From: Balneolales bacterium
Lineage (GTDB): Bacteria > Bacteroidota > Rhodothermia > Balneolales > Natronogracilivirgulaceae
DNA length: 23,238 bases
Assembly: GCA_007116685.1 (NCBI GenBank)
Contig: SKIC01000300.1
Span: 1 to 23,238, forward strand
Reading direction: 5' to 3'
This document shows, in pieces, positions 15,545 to 23,207 of the stretch. The first letter of the stretch is position 1; each line of letters opens with the position of its first letter. A model generated the notes under the pieces. The model was not told where the DNA came from. It saw only the letters and a program-made list of their open reading frames with translations, and ran no database searches. Made by a program: the position numbers and the translations under genes.

Positions 15545-16393
15545 TCATAACAGTGACAAAACTGCCCTAGGAGCAAGATTTGCCTGTAATAACGAAAAAA
15601 CCAAGGTTTGTTGTAAGATTTGTAATCGTAACAACTCGCTTGCTTCTTTTGCGAAGTCGGCATCTACAATCCGACTTTTAACACTCTGATTACTGATAAT
15701 AGAATTCGAAATGGTTTGTTCTCTGATACTTAATCTCATTTGATCAACACCCAATCTGTTGACAGTCGAAACTACGGATGTAATCGCAGCATCGATTGTT
15801 ACCAATGATGCACGGGCATTATCGCTACTGGAAAAATCAAGTGTTGAACTGTCTAGTTGCAAAGCTGCTGACCTAAAACCATTATTAGCAATGCCCGTAT
15901 TAATCGAAACGGATAAAACATCTGATACATTTGCACCAGCCTGAAAACTGGCTTGATATGTACCATCTAATAAATTTCTTCCCTGAAAAGTGGTTTGATC
16001 AACCAATGAATCCAGCTCGCCCACCAATGCATTTACTTGGTTCTGAATAAATCCCCTTTCTTCAGTACCATAAGTATCGTTTGCGGCTTGGACAGCTTTT
16101 ACCTTCATCATGGTAAGAATATCCAGTACCGAATTCATGGATTGCTCGGCTATATCTAATACTGATTTTGCATCAGATACATTTCGAAGAGCTTGTTCCA
16201 TGCCGGCAATTCTCGCAGTTACCTTGGCGGCAATAGAAAAACCAGCAGCATCATCCTCTGCTCTGAGGATGCGTCGCCCTGTAGCCAACCTGAGTTGCGT
16301 AAGCCCAATCTGTTTATTAATCAGATTAAGTTGCTTGCGTACTTGCATAGACTGACTATTGGTGTTTATACGGAATAAATCACCGAATGCCAT
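15545..16393 (-). CDS. fliC: Flagellin (short, D0/D1 type)
   Basis: A 282-residue filament subunit. The N-terminal D0/D1 region (1-145) includes 'LRLATGRRILRAEDDAAGFSIA', 'MNSVLDILTMMKVKAVQAAN' and 'TTFQGRNLLDG'. The C-terminal D1/D0 region (about 200-282) includes 'SRIVDADFAKEASELLRLQILQQ' and ends 'QANLAPRAVLSLL'. Only about 55 residues lie between, so there are no D2/D3 outer domains; this middle part is Ser/Thr/Asp-rich ('DSSTLDFSSSDNA'). It is secreted by the flagellar apparatus, folded by FliD and held by FliS, both encoded downstream. A sigma28-like promoter lies upstream. No obvious Shine-Dalgarno sequence precedes the ATG. Confidence 0.95.
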   Translation of the reverse strand: MAFGDLFRINTNSQSMQVRKQLNLINKQIGLTQLRLATGRRILRAEDDAAGFSIAAKVTARIAGMEQALRNVSDAKSVLDIAEQSMNSVLDILTMMKVKAVQAANDTYGTEERGFIQNQVNALVGELDSLVDQTTFQGRNLLDGTYQASFQAGANVSDVLSVSINTGIANNGFRSAALQLDSSTLDFSSSDNARASLVTIDAAITSVVSTVNRLGVDQMRLSIREQTISNSIISNQSVKSRIVDADFAKEASELLRLQILQQTLVFSLLQANLAPRAVLSLL

Positions 16394-16722
16394 AGTATTA
16401 GAGATATTTTTATCAGTTCAAACCTATTATCAATTACATTATCGACTCTATTTACTATACCTTAAATTTAAATTTCTTTTTTCTGCCTTCGCAATTAGCA
16501 TCAAATTTCATTTATCCATTTACAGCCTTGATCACCCTTCTTTAACGATTCCAATACTTTACTAAAGGGTTGAAAAATAAATACTGATTAAAAAAAGCAG
16601 AGGCTGGCTTAATTTTTGATACCACACATCGTTAACATATTTCGATATTCGCTAATTATCGGAATTCCACTTTTGGGAGAAGATATTATCATGTACTTTT
16701 ACAGGTTAAGCTTGTAACATTT
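16394..16722. other. Divergent intergenic region between flagellin and the GldK-like gene
   Basis: A 329-base AT-rich stretch. The flagellin-proximal third holds the sigma28-like promoter. The rest has no coding frame, RNA gene or strong hairpin that I can support. The promoter of the + strand lipoprotein gene must lie in its right half, but no convincing -35/-10 or TAnnTTTG element was found. Confidence 0.6.
16439..16465 (-). promoter_or_regulatory. Sigma28 (FliA)-like promoter of flagellin
   Basis: On the - strand GTCGATAA (16446-16439) matches seven of eight bases of the sigma28 -10 consensus GCCGATAA. TTAAG (16465-16461) lies 14-15 bases upstream in place of TAAA. Transcription would begin near 16432, leaving a leader of about 38 bases before the flagellin ATG. 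The -10 match is strong and the -35 match partial. Confidence 0.55.
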
Positions 16723-16725
16723 TTG

Positions 16726-17838
16726 GTGAAAAAAAGAACGCACATATCATTTACCGATCAGATACTTAAAGGCCTGACCTTGGCCTTGGGAATTGTATTC
16801 CTAACAAGCGGGTGCGCATTCATTCAAAACACTATAGATTCCATCAGAGGAACCGAATCTATAACTCCTCAAATTGATCGAGGAAATGATACTTTGCTCG
16901 ATTTTGACCCAGAATTCGGAGTTCCCTTTTATTTAGATGCTGATCTTGTTCAGGAATTCCCACTACCGGATGGAACCATAACAACTATGGTACTAATACC
17001 CGGCGGAGAGTTCATCATGGGCTTGAATGATGAGGATCCCCTTGGAATTCAGCCGGCAGGGAATGTTCGTATTGCGGTTAATTCTTTCTGGATGGATCAG
17101 TTTATGGTTACCAATGCTCAATACCGAGCTTTTTTGCGCTCTTTAGAACCTGATGAGCGCCGAGCTATGCAACCTGATTCTGTAGCTTGGGCTCGTGAGA
17201 TTGGCGTTCCATGGAGTATTTATTTCCGGGATGAAGGGTACGACAATTACCCTGTGGTTGCTGTAACCTGGCATCAGGCCCGAAGATTTGCAGATTGGGC
17301 TGGCAAGCGTCTCCCAACAGAAGCAGAATGGGAATATGCGGCGAGATCCGGAATTAGTGGAAGAATTTACCCCTGGGACGGTATTTATTCCCGCAGTCCT
17401 ATTTCTGGTGAGCCTTTAGCAAACTTTGCCCCGGGTGGCGATTTTGCTCTTGATGGATTTATCATTACTTCGCCGGTTGGAGCATTCCCACCCAATAATT
17501 TTCGGCTTTATGATATGGCCGGTAATGCCGCCGAATGGTGTGCCGATTCCTACTTCCCTTCCTATCGTATCTTAAAAAGAAGTGCCGGACAATTAGTAAC
17601 TCCAATTTATGATAATGAAAACGAGCCTCGCAAAATTGTGCGTGGTGGCTCATGGGCTTCAAACGATTTTTATATAGGCGTTGGCGTTCGTGATTACCGC
17701 TTCAGTACAAGTGCTTCGCCTCGTGTTGGTTTCCGTGCTGCCAAAGCCGCAAACAATCCCCTTCTTCAACAGCGAGCTCGTGATGGTTATCTGTTACGCA
17801 CCCGCCACGGCACAGACCCCTCATTAATCAGAAATTAA
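16726..17838 (+). CDS. GldK-like lipoprotein with non-catalytic FGE-sulfatase fold
   Basis: A 370-residue lipoprotein. A basic N-terminus and hydrophobic stretch end in the lipobox 'LTSGC' (Cys30), so it is probably outer-membrane anchored. Residues about 75-350 form a formylglycine-generating-enzyme (SUMF1) domain: 'MVLIPGGEFIMG', 'PVVAVTWHQARRFADWAGKRLPTEAEWEYAAR', 'DMAGNAAEWCAD' and 'RKIVRGGSWAS...PRVGFRAAK'. The two cysteines that do catalysis in true FGEs after 'GGS' are absent, as in GldK and GldJ of Bacteroidota gliding/type IX secretion. No gldL/M/N follows, so the role is uncertain. The start is GTG at 16726; TTG at 16723 is equally open, and neither has a clear Shine-Dalgarno sequence. 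Confidence 0.8.
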   Translation: MKKRTHISFTDQILKGLTLALGIVFLTSGCAFIQNTIDSIRGTESITPQIDRGNDTLLDFDPEFGVPFYLDADLVQEFPLPDGTITTMVLIPGGEFIMGLNDEDPLGIQPAGNVRIAVNSFWMDQFMVTNAQYRAFLRSLEPDERRAMQPDSVAWAREIGVPWSIYFRDEGYDNYPVVAVTWHQARRFADWAGKRLPTEAEWEYAARSGISGRIYPWDGIYSRSPISGEPLANFAPGGDFALDGFIITSPVGAFPPNNFRLYDMAGNAAEWCADSYFPSYRILKRSAGQLVTPIYDNENEPRKIVRGGSWASNDFYIGVGVRDYRFSTSASPRVGFRAAKAANNPLLQQRARDGYLLRTRHGTDPSLIRN

Positions 17839-17846
17839 GATTCTGG

Positions 17847-17877
17847 TTTACTCTGCTTCGTAAAGGCCGTATCTTTG
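17847..17877 (+). promoter_or_regulatory. Bacteroidota-type promoter of the riboswitch-TonB receptor unit
   Basis: TTTA at 17847-17850, a 19-base spacer, and TATCTTTG at 17870-17877 match the Bacteroidota consensus TTTG-N19-TAnnTTTG except for one base of the -33 box. A transcript would start around 17883, about 15 bases before the riboswitch, which is the expected place. Confidence 0.6.
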
Positions 17878-17897
17878 GAATTCACCAATCTTAGTGA

Positions 17898-17984
17898 CAA
17901 CAAGGTTGGGGGTGCTTGTACATACGAGCTGAGAACATACCCCAAAACCTGATCCGGATAATGCCGGCGTAGGGAAACCAGTTG
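17898..17984 (+). ncRNA. TPP riboswitch (THI element)
   Basis: The conserved thiamin-pyrophosphate aptamer core is present. It shows GGGGTGC, a short P3 stem GCTTGT/ACGAGC, CTGAGA, then ACCCC, ACCTGATCCGG, ATAATG and CCGGCGTAGGGAA. P1 is formed by CAAC/GGTT on the 5' side (17898-17907) and AACC/GTTG on the 3' side (17977-17984). TPP binding would reduce expression of the TonB-dependent receptor 79 bases downstream. Two hairpins follow: one (17982-18010) reuses the P1 3' strand, and one (18036-18057) pairs with the Shine-Dalgarno, so control is probably translational. Confidence 0.95.
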
Positions 17985-18035
17985 AATGAGTTTTCGAGAA
18001 GAAAATTCAATCGCCTGTCTCAGTCTGTACAACAT

Positions 18036-18057
18036 CTCCATTAACAATTATTTGGAG
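18036..18057 (+). promoter_or_regulatory. Shine-Dalgarno-sequestering hairpin of the TonB receptor
   Basis: CTCCA (18036-18040) is complementary to TGGAG (18053-18057), the ribosome site lying five bases before the ATG at 18063, with a 12-base loop. The short stem is a candidate expression platform for the TPP riboswitch. There is no T-run in the leader, which argues against intrinsic termination. Confidence 0.5.
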
Positions 18058-18062
18058 TATAT

Positions 18063-20453
18063 ATGTACAAAATTACAATCTTAATTTTTTCGCTATTTCT
18101 AATTAGTGAACAGACTCTGGCTCAGGAAGTCAGCGGTATTGTTCGCGATGCACAAAGTAGAGAAGTTCTGCCAGGAGCTTCGGTAGTGCAACAAAATACA
18201 ACTACGGGTGCTGTAACAGATGAAAACGGACGCTTTCAATTTACCCTTGAACAAGGTGTGGACCCCGTTATCGAAGTTCGGTTTATTGGTTATCAAACTC
18301 AGATTATCAGTTTAAATCGAAATAGAATGGATAACATTCGTGTTTCGCTCGTTTCGCAGGCTATTGTGAGTGAGGATGTCTTGATATCCGCTTTTAGGGC
18401 TGATGAAAATGCGCCAGTAACCTACAGCAATCTTACCGCAGATGAAATCCGTGATCGAAATTTTGGTCAGGATGTACCGTTTCTGCTGCAAATGACCCCC
18501 TCTGTAGTAGCCACCTCTGATGCCGGACATGGTATCGGATATACCGGCTTTCGTGTTCGTGGCGTAGATCCTCAGAGAATCAACGTAACCGTGAATGGAA
18601 TTCCTCTTAATGATTCCGAATCCCACGGTGTTTTCTGGGTAAATATGCCTGATTTTGCATCCTCTACCGAAAACATACAGGTTCAGCGAGGAGTTGGAAC
18701 TTCCACTCACGGTCCGGCCGCATTTGGAGCAAGTATTAATCTCCAAACCCAAACTTTAAATCCTGATGCCTACGGCAGAGTCCAAAGTACTGCGGGTTCA
18801 TTTAATACATTCACAAATTCCATTCAGGTTGGAACGGGTCTATTAAATAATGGCTGGGCTTTTGATGCACGTTTCTCAAAAATCACTTCTGATGGTTACG
18901 TTGACCGTGCTTTTTCTGATATGCAATCTTTGTTTTTCTCTGCAACACGCCATTCAGAAAGAAGCTTGTTGAAAGTAAATGTATTCACAGGTGAAGAACA
19001 GACGTATCAGGCTTGGTATGGCGTTCCGGAAGCTCTTTTGGAAACAGACAGAACCTGGAATTTCTACACGTATGATAATCAAACAGACAACTATCGTCAG
19101 GATCATTATCAAGTTCACCACACGTATCGCATTTCTGATAATTGGTATTGGAATACTTCTTTGCATTACACTTATGGCAGAGGCTATTTCGAGGAATTTC
19201 GTGCTAACGACCGTTTCCGGAATTACGGCTTGCCAAATGTAGAAATCGGTGGCGAAACTTTTGAGCGTACAGATATAATTCGTCAACGCTGGTTGGATAA
19301 CGATTTTTATGGTGCCGTTTTTTCAACCGATTACACCTTTCCTGACGAGCGCTTACGCTTGACGGCCGGTGGTGGCTACCATATCTATGAAGGAGACCAC
19401 TTTGGGGAAGTCATTTGGGCTCGACTTTCTCCCGACGCAGATATCAACTACCGCTATTACGATAATACAGGCACAAAAACGGACTTCAACGTGTATGCAA
19501 AAGTGGATTATCGTATTACTCCAGCCCTGTCGGTTTATGGAGATTTGCAATTGCGAACTATTGATTACGAGATTGAAGGCTTAGGTCGGAATCGTGCAGA
19601 TATCACCCAATCTCACTCTCACTCGTTTTTCAATCCTAAAGCAGGATTGGTATATCGCCTTTCTGATACCCAACGATTATACGCTTCTTTTGCCGTTGGC
19701 AGTAAAGAGCCTACTCGCAGAGATTACACCGACTCTAATCCTGGCGAAGTTCCAAAAGCGGAGCGTATGTTCAACTGGGAAGCAGGTTATCGCTTAAACA
19801 GCGACCTATGGCGATTTGGTGTAAACTTCTACTACATGGATTACGACAATCAGCTAATTAATACGGGCGATGTAAATGATGTAGGTTCTCCAATCCGTAC
19901 AAATGTTGAAAATAGTTATCGTGCCGGAGTTGAGCTTGAGGGCGCTGTAAGACTACTCGACTATTTAGATTGGGCAGGAAATATCACATTGAGCCGCAAT
20001 AAAGTAGATGAGTTTGTAGAGATAATTGTGAACTACGATGAAGTTGATGCTGATGGTAACTTCTTGCTAAAGGAAACGATATTCCGTGATAGCGATATTT
20101 CGTTTTCACCTTCTGTTGTGGCAAATTCCATGTTCCGATTTCGCTATAATGATTTCACCGCAGATTTGAACTCACGCTACGTTGGACGTCAATTCCTGGA
20201 TAATACGCAAACCGAAAGCCGTAGTTTGGACCCATATTTCGTTACGGATATCACTTTTGAGTATACTGTGCGAACAATTCCTTATTTGAATGCCTTACGT
20301 GCAGGCTTTTCAGTCTTCAATTTGTTTGATCACCTCTACGAATCCAATGGGTATACTTTCGGTTATATAGCCGGTGGGGAATTGATTTATGAGAACTATT
20401 ACTACCCACAAGCCGGACGGCATTTTATGGGTAGATTGATTTTAGAATTCTAA
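18063..20453 (+). CDS. TonB-dependent outer-membrane receptor, probably for thiamin
   Basis: A 796-residue outer-membrane transporter. A signal peptide (1-20, cleavage after 'TLA') is followed by a carboxypeptidase-regulatory-like beta-sandwich (about 22-105: 'VSGIVRDAQSREVLPGASV') common in Bacteroidota receptors. The plug domain (about 120-225) includes 'GFRVRGVDPQRINVTVNGIPLNDSESHGVFW'. A 22-strand-type barrel follows, and the chain ends in an aromatic Phe ('GRLILEF'), the usual outer-membrane assembly signal. The TPP riboswitch in its leader implies uptake of thiamin or a precursor, driven by TonB-ExbBD, which is not in this window. It stands alone between its own promoter and a strong terminator. 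Family is certain; the substrate is inferred from the riboswitch. Confidence 0.93.
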   Translation: MYKITILIFSLFLISEQTLAQEVSGIVRDAQSREVLPGASVVQQNTTTGAVTDENGRFQFTLEQGVDPVIEVRFIGYQTQIISLNRNRMDNIRVSLVSQAIVSEDVLISAFRADENAPVTYSNLTADEIRDRNFGQDVPFLLQMTPSVVATSDAGHGIGYTGFRVRGVDPQRINVTVNGIPLNDSESHGVFWVNMPDFASSTENIQVQRGVGTSTHGPAAFGASINLQTQTLNPDAYGRVQSTAGSFNTFTNSIQVGTGLLNNGWAFDARFSKITSDGYVDRAFSDMQSLFFSATRHSERSLLKVNVFTGEEQTYQAWYGVPEALLETDRTWNFYTYDNQTDNYRQDHYQVHHTYRISDNWYWNTSLHYTYGRGYFEEFRANDRFRNYGLPNVEIGGETFERTDIIRQRWLDNDFYGAVFSTDYTFPDERLRLTAGGGYHIYEGDHFGEVIWARLSPDADINYRYYDNTGTKTDFNVYAKVDYRITPALSVYGDLQLRTIDYEIEGLGRNRADITQSHSHSFFNPKAGLVYRLSDTQRLYASFAVGSKEPTRRDYTDSNPGEVPKAERMFNWEAGYRLNSDLWRFGVNFYYMDYDNQLINTGDVNDVGSPIRTNVENSYRAGVELEGAVRLLDYLDWAGNITLSRNKVDEFVEIIVNYDEVDADGNFLLKETIFRDSDISFSPSVVANSMFRFRYNDFTADLNSRYVGRQFLDNTQTESRSLDPYFVTDITFEYTVRTIPYLNALRAGFSVFNLFDHLYESNGYTFGYIAGGELIYENYYYPQAGRHFMGRLILEF

Positions 20454-20474
20454 AAAATCGAATTCAATTGATAT

Positions 20475-20515
20475 AAAAAAGGCTGACTCACACGGTAGTG
20501 TAAGTCAGCCTTTTT
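20475..20515. terminator. Bidirectional terminator between the TonB receptor and aldehyde dehydrogenase
   Basis: GGCTGACT-c-ACAC, loop GGTA, GTGT-a-AGTCAGCC makes a 12-bp stem with one C/A mismatch, flanked by AAAAAA and TTTTT. It ends both convergent genes. On the - strand the mismatch becomes a U-G wobble, so the hairpin is fully paired there. It is a near copy of the hairpin at 23129-23166. Confidence 0.93.
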
Positions 20516-20564
20516 ATGTTTTCCGAACTTGGGTTTTATGGATTAAAAGATTGAAATCTCAGGA

Positions 20565-22067
20565 TCAAAAGAATCCCAAAGCGTTTTTGTCGTATGAAAT
20601 TAGGAGGTTTTTTGTTTGGCGATAGTGATTTAGCATCATTTTATGATTTTCTCTGCCAAACCCTGATTTCTTGTATCCACCAAAGGCAGCATGCGCAGGA
20701 TAGTTGTGATAGCAATTTACCCAAACTCTCCCGGCCTGAATTTGCCTTGGTACCCGATAGGCCTCATGCATATCTCTGGTAAAGACACCTGCTCCTAAAC
20801 CATAAAGCGTATCATTGGCTATTTCGAGAGCTTCTGCTTCATCTTTAAAGGTTGTTAGTGATGCTACAGGTCCAAAAATCTCTTCCTGAAAAATGCGCAT
20901 ATTATTGTTGCCTTTAAAAATGGTAGGTTCGATGTAATACCCCTCGCTAATTCCGTTGCCTTCGCTTTTCCAGGCATTACCTCCTACCAGAACTTCTGCA
21001 TTCTCCTGTCTTCCGATATCAATATAGCTCATGATTTTTTCGTACTGATCTTTTGAGGCCTGAGCACCAATCATTGTATCCGTATCGAGTGGGTGACCAC
21101 GCTTAATTTTATTCACGCGAGCCGTTAAAGCTTTAACAAAATCTTCAGCAATATCTTCTTGCACCAAAATTCGTGACGGGCAAGTACAAACTTCGCCCTG
21201 ATTCAGAGCAAACATGGCCGCACCTTCCATACACTTATCAAAGAATGCATCATTATGATCCATTACACTTTTAAAGAAAATATTCGGGCTTTTCCCACCA
21301 AGTTCAAGCGTAACGGGAATCAAATTGTCAGAGGCATACTGCATGATTAGGCGTCCTGTGGTAGTCTCTCCGGTAAATGCTACCTTGGCAATGCGTGGCG
21401 ATTGAGCAAGTGGTTTACCCGCTTCCGGCCCAAATCCGTTAACCACATTCAGAACTCCCGGTGGAAGAAGATCACCAATTAATTCCATAAGAACCATAAT
21501 GCTTACAGGAGTTTGCTCAGCCGGTTTTACAACTGTACAGTTTCCGGCAGCTAGAGCTGGTGCAATTTTCCAAGTAGCCATAAGTAATGGAAAATTCCAT
21601 GGAATAATCTGACCTACAACACCCATTGGTTCCGGGATTTGCATAGTTACAGTATTCGAGTCCAATTCGGCCATACTGCCCTCTTCGGCTCTAATTACAC
21701 CAGCAAAATAGCGGAAGTGGTCTATCGCAAGAGGAAGGTCAGCATTTAAAGTCTCTCTGACAGCCTTACCATTATCAACTGTTTCTACCCTCGCGAGGTA
21801 TTCGAGATTTTCTTCCATACGGTCGGCAATCTTATTCAGAATAATGGCTCTTTCTGTAACAGTAGAGTTATTCCATGCCGGAGCCGCTGCATGGGCTGCG
21901 TCCAAAGCAAGATTGATGTCTTTTTCGTTAGAGCGGGCAACTTTGCTAAAATCTTTGCCATCTATTGGAGAGTTTGCTCCAAAGTATTCACCATCAACAG
22001 GGGGCACAAATTTCCCATTGATAAAGTTATCGTATTTTTCCTTGAATTCTGGTCTTTCGTGTAACAT
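20565..22067 (-). CDS. aldB: AldB-type aldehyde (acetaldehyde) dehydrogenase
   Basis: A 500-residue NAD(P)-dependent enzyme that oxidises aldehydes to acids. Counting from the chosen start, catalytic Asn158 ('IPWNFPL'), Lys181, Glu255 ('VTLELGGKSPN') and nucleophile Cys294 ('NQGEVCTCPSR') are all present. 'GEVCTCPSR', 'NCYHNYPAHAAFGGYKKSGFGRE' and the 'LGFF' end are the pattern I recall for E. coli AldB and ExaC-type acetaldehyde dehydrogenases. The ATG at 22067 is chosen over the one at 22109 because AAGGA lies eight bases before it, homology starts there, and the likely promoter is close to 22109. An AraC-family regulator is divergent, with its operator between the genes. Confidence 0.94.
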   Translation of the reverse strand: MLHERPEFKEKYDNFINGKFVPPVDGEYFGANSPIDGKDFSKVARSNEKDINLALDAAHAAAPAWNNSTVTERAIILNKIADRMEENLEYLARVETVDNGKAVRETLNADLPLAIDHFRYFAGVIRAEEGSMAELDSNTVTMQIPEPMGVVGQIIPWNFPLLMATWKIAPALAAGNCTVVKPAEQTPVSIMVLMELIGDLLPPGVLNVVNGFGPEAGKPLAQSPRIAKVAFTGETTTGRLIMQYASDNLIPVTLELGGKSPNIFFKSVMDHNDAFFDKCMEGAAMFALNQGEVCTCPSRILVQEDIAEDFVKALTARVNKIKRGHPLDTDTMIGAQASKDQYEKIMSYIDIGRQENAEVLVGGNAWKSEGNGISEGYYIEPTIFKGNNNMRIFQEEIFGPVASLTTFKDEAEALEIANDTLYGLGAGVFTRDMHEAYRVPRQIQAGRVWVNCYHNYPAHAAFGGYKKSGFGRENHKMMLNHYRQTKNLLISYDKNALGFF

Positions 22068-22137
22068 AATCGTAATCCTTCTATTTGAGTAACTAAAAAG
22101 CGCTTCCATGATATTATGTTATTAGTTATACTGATAC

Positions 22138-22171
22138 TTGCGCGATACTCCCAAAAAGTTGTGCAATACTC
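22138..22171. promoter_or_regulatory. Direct-repeat operator for the AraC-family regulator
   Basis: TTGCGCGATACTC (22138-22150) and TTGTGCAATACTC (22159-22171) are identical at 11 of 13 positions and start exactly 21 bp apart, two helical turns, as in araI1-araI2-type sites. They lie between the divergent aldehyde dehydrogenase and AraC genes. A TATAAT (22174-22179) follows directly toward araC, and CATAAT (22118-22113) is a possible -10 toward aldB. Confidence 0.7.
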
Positions 22172-22201
22172 TCTATAATCCTAATATCAACATGACAATT
22201 C

Positions 22202-23101
22202 ATGCTCTCCCCTCTTCCACTTGATCTTAAACCGCAAAAACTAATTGAAAACAGACGCTCTTTTGGCGGTAACGATATCGAATTTTCTATTTATGATACC
22301 TATGAGGAAGCCTGCAGGGTAGAACTTCAAGCATCTAATCCGCTTTATTGCGGTATGATTACCGGCAAAAAAATAATTCATTTCAAAGATGATGAACCTT
22401 TTGGTTTCCTTCCAAATGAATCACTCGTGCTTCCATCCTCTCAAAAAATTCATATAGATTTTCCGGAAGCTGAACATAGTAAGCCCACTCAGTGTATCAC
22501 TATTGAAATTGAAAAAAATAAACTTGAAAATATCGTTGGGCGAATTAATGAAAAACATCCACGCATGGAAGGTTCAGGAGATTGGGAGTATGAAGATGCA
22601 AACTATGTTCATTTCCCAAATAACGAGCGATTCAATCAGAATCTGGAGCAAATTGTAAGATGCTTTATGGATAAACAACCTTATCGCGATTTGTTAATTG
22701 ACTTGAATGCTTCTCGACTCATAATTCATATGTTACAATCGGAAGCCAGAAAAGTGTTGTTTAGGGCGGCAGAGAATAAAACGTGTGGAACTAAGATGCA
22801 AAACATTCTGCTATTCATTAACCAAAATTTGAGAAAGAGAATAGCCATAAAAGATTTGGAGCGAATATCACACATGAGTAAATCTTCTCTTTTCAGGTCT
22901 TTTAAGAATGAAATGGGTATCAGCCCTATCGATTACATAAACTCCGAGCGCATGAAATTGGCAGCGAAGATGCTTCGAAACGGAACATCAGTAACACAAA
23001 CTTGCTATGACTGTGGTTTTGGAAGCCAAACGCATTTCATAAAAACGTTTAAAAACCATTTTAAGATGACACCCAGACAGTATAAAAAGAATCTCAACTG
23101 A
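22202..23101 (+). CDS. AraC-family transcription regulator
   Basis: A 299-residue regulator. The N-terminal part (about 1-180) has a cupin-like ligand-binding pattern ('PLYCGMITGKKIIHF', 'FGFLPNESLVLPSS'). The C-terminal AraC DNA-binding domain (about 198-297) has two helix-turn-helix motifs: 'AIKDLERISHMSKSSLFRSFKNEMGISPIDYI' and 'SVTQTCYDCGFGSQTHFIKTFKNHFKMTPRQYKK'. Divergent placement with the aldehyde dehydrogenase and the 21-bp direct repeat between them indicate that it controls that gene, probably as an activator responding to an aldehyde or alcohol, and perhaps its own. No clear Shine-Dalgarno sequence precedes the ATG. Confidence 0.93.
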   Translation: MLSPLPLDLKPQKLIENRRSFGGNDIEFSIYDTYEEACRVELQASNPLYCGMITGKKIIHFKDDEPFGFLPNESLVLPSSQKIHIDFPEAEHSKPTQCITIEIEKNKLENIVGRINEKHPRMEGSGDWEYEDANYVHFPNNERFNQNLEQIVRCFMDKQPYRDLLIDLNASRLIIHMLQSEARKVLFRAAENKTCGTKMQNILLFINQNLRKRIAIKDLERISHMSKSSLFRSFKNEMGISPIDYINSERMKLAAKMLRNGTSVTQTCYDCGFGSQTHFIKTFKNHFKMTPRQYKKNLN

Positions 23102-23128
23102 GTTGAGTTACTTTTCGATTTAATAAAG

Positions 23129-23166
23129 AGGCTGACTTACACTATAGTGCAAGTCAGCCTTTTTTG
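23129..23166. terminator. Bidirectional terminator after the AraC-family gene
   Basis: AGGCTGACTT-a-CACTATAGTG-c-AAGTCAGCCT is a long stem with one A/C mismatch, followed by TTTTTT on the + strand and CTTTATT on the - strand. It ends the AraC-family gene and probably the convergent gene entering from the right. The stem sequence nearly repeats the terminator at 20475-20515. Confidence 0.92.
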
Positions 23167-23207
23167 TAGATAAGCAGACTGGGATATATGCTTACAATAT
23201 TTTAATC

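Noticed and set aside
16656..16663. A second sigma28-like -10 (TCCGATAA on the - strand) upstream of flagellin
   Set aside because: No TAAA-like -35 lies 14-16 bases upstream, and it is about 260 bases from the flagellin start, with a better candidate in between.
18312..19584. Open frames overlapping the TonB receptor in other frames
   Set aside because: The receptor domains run continuously through the region; the overlapping frames show no motif and no ribosome site.
22068..22109. Longer aldehyde dehydrogenase reading from the ATG at 22109
   Set aside because: It adds 14 residues with no family match, has no Shine-Dalgarno sequence and would begin at the probable transcription start; the ATG at 22067 has AAGGA eight bases upstream.
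23093..23107. Small palindrome CTCAAC-TGA-GTTGAG at the araC stop codon
   Set aside because: It is short and has no T-run, and the strong terminator is just downstream.
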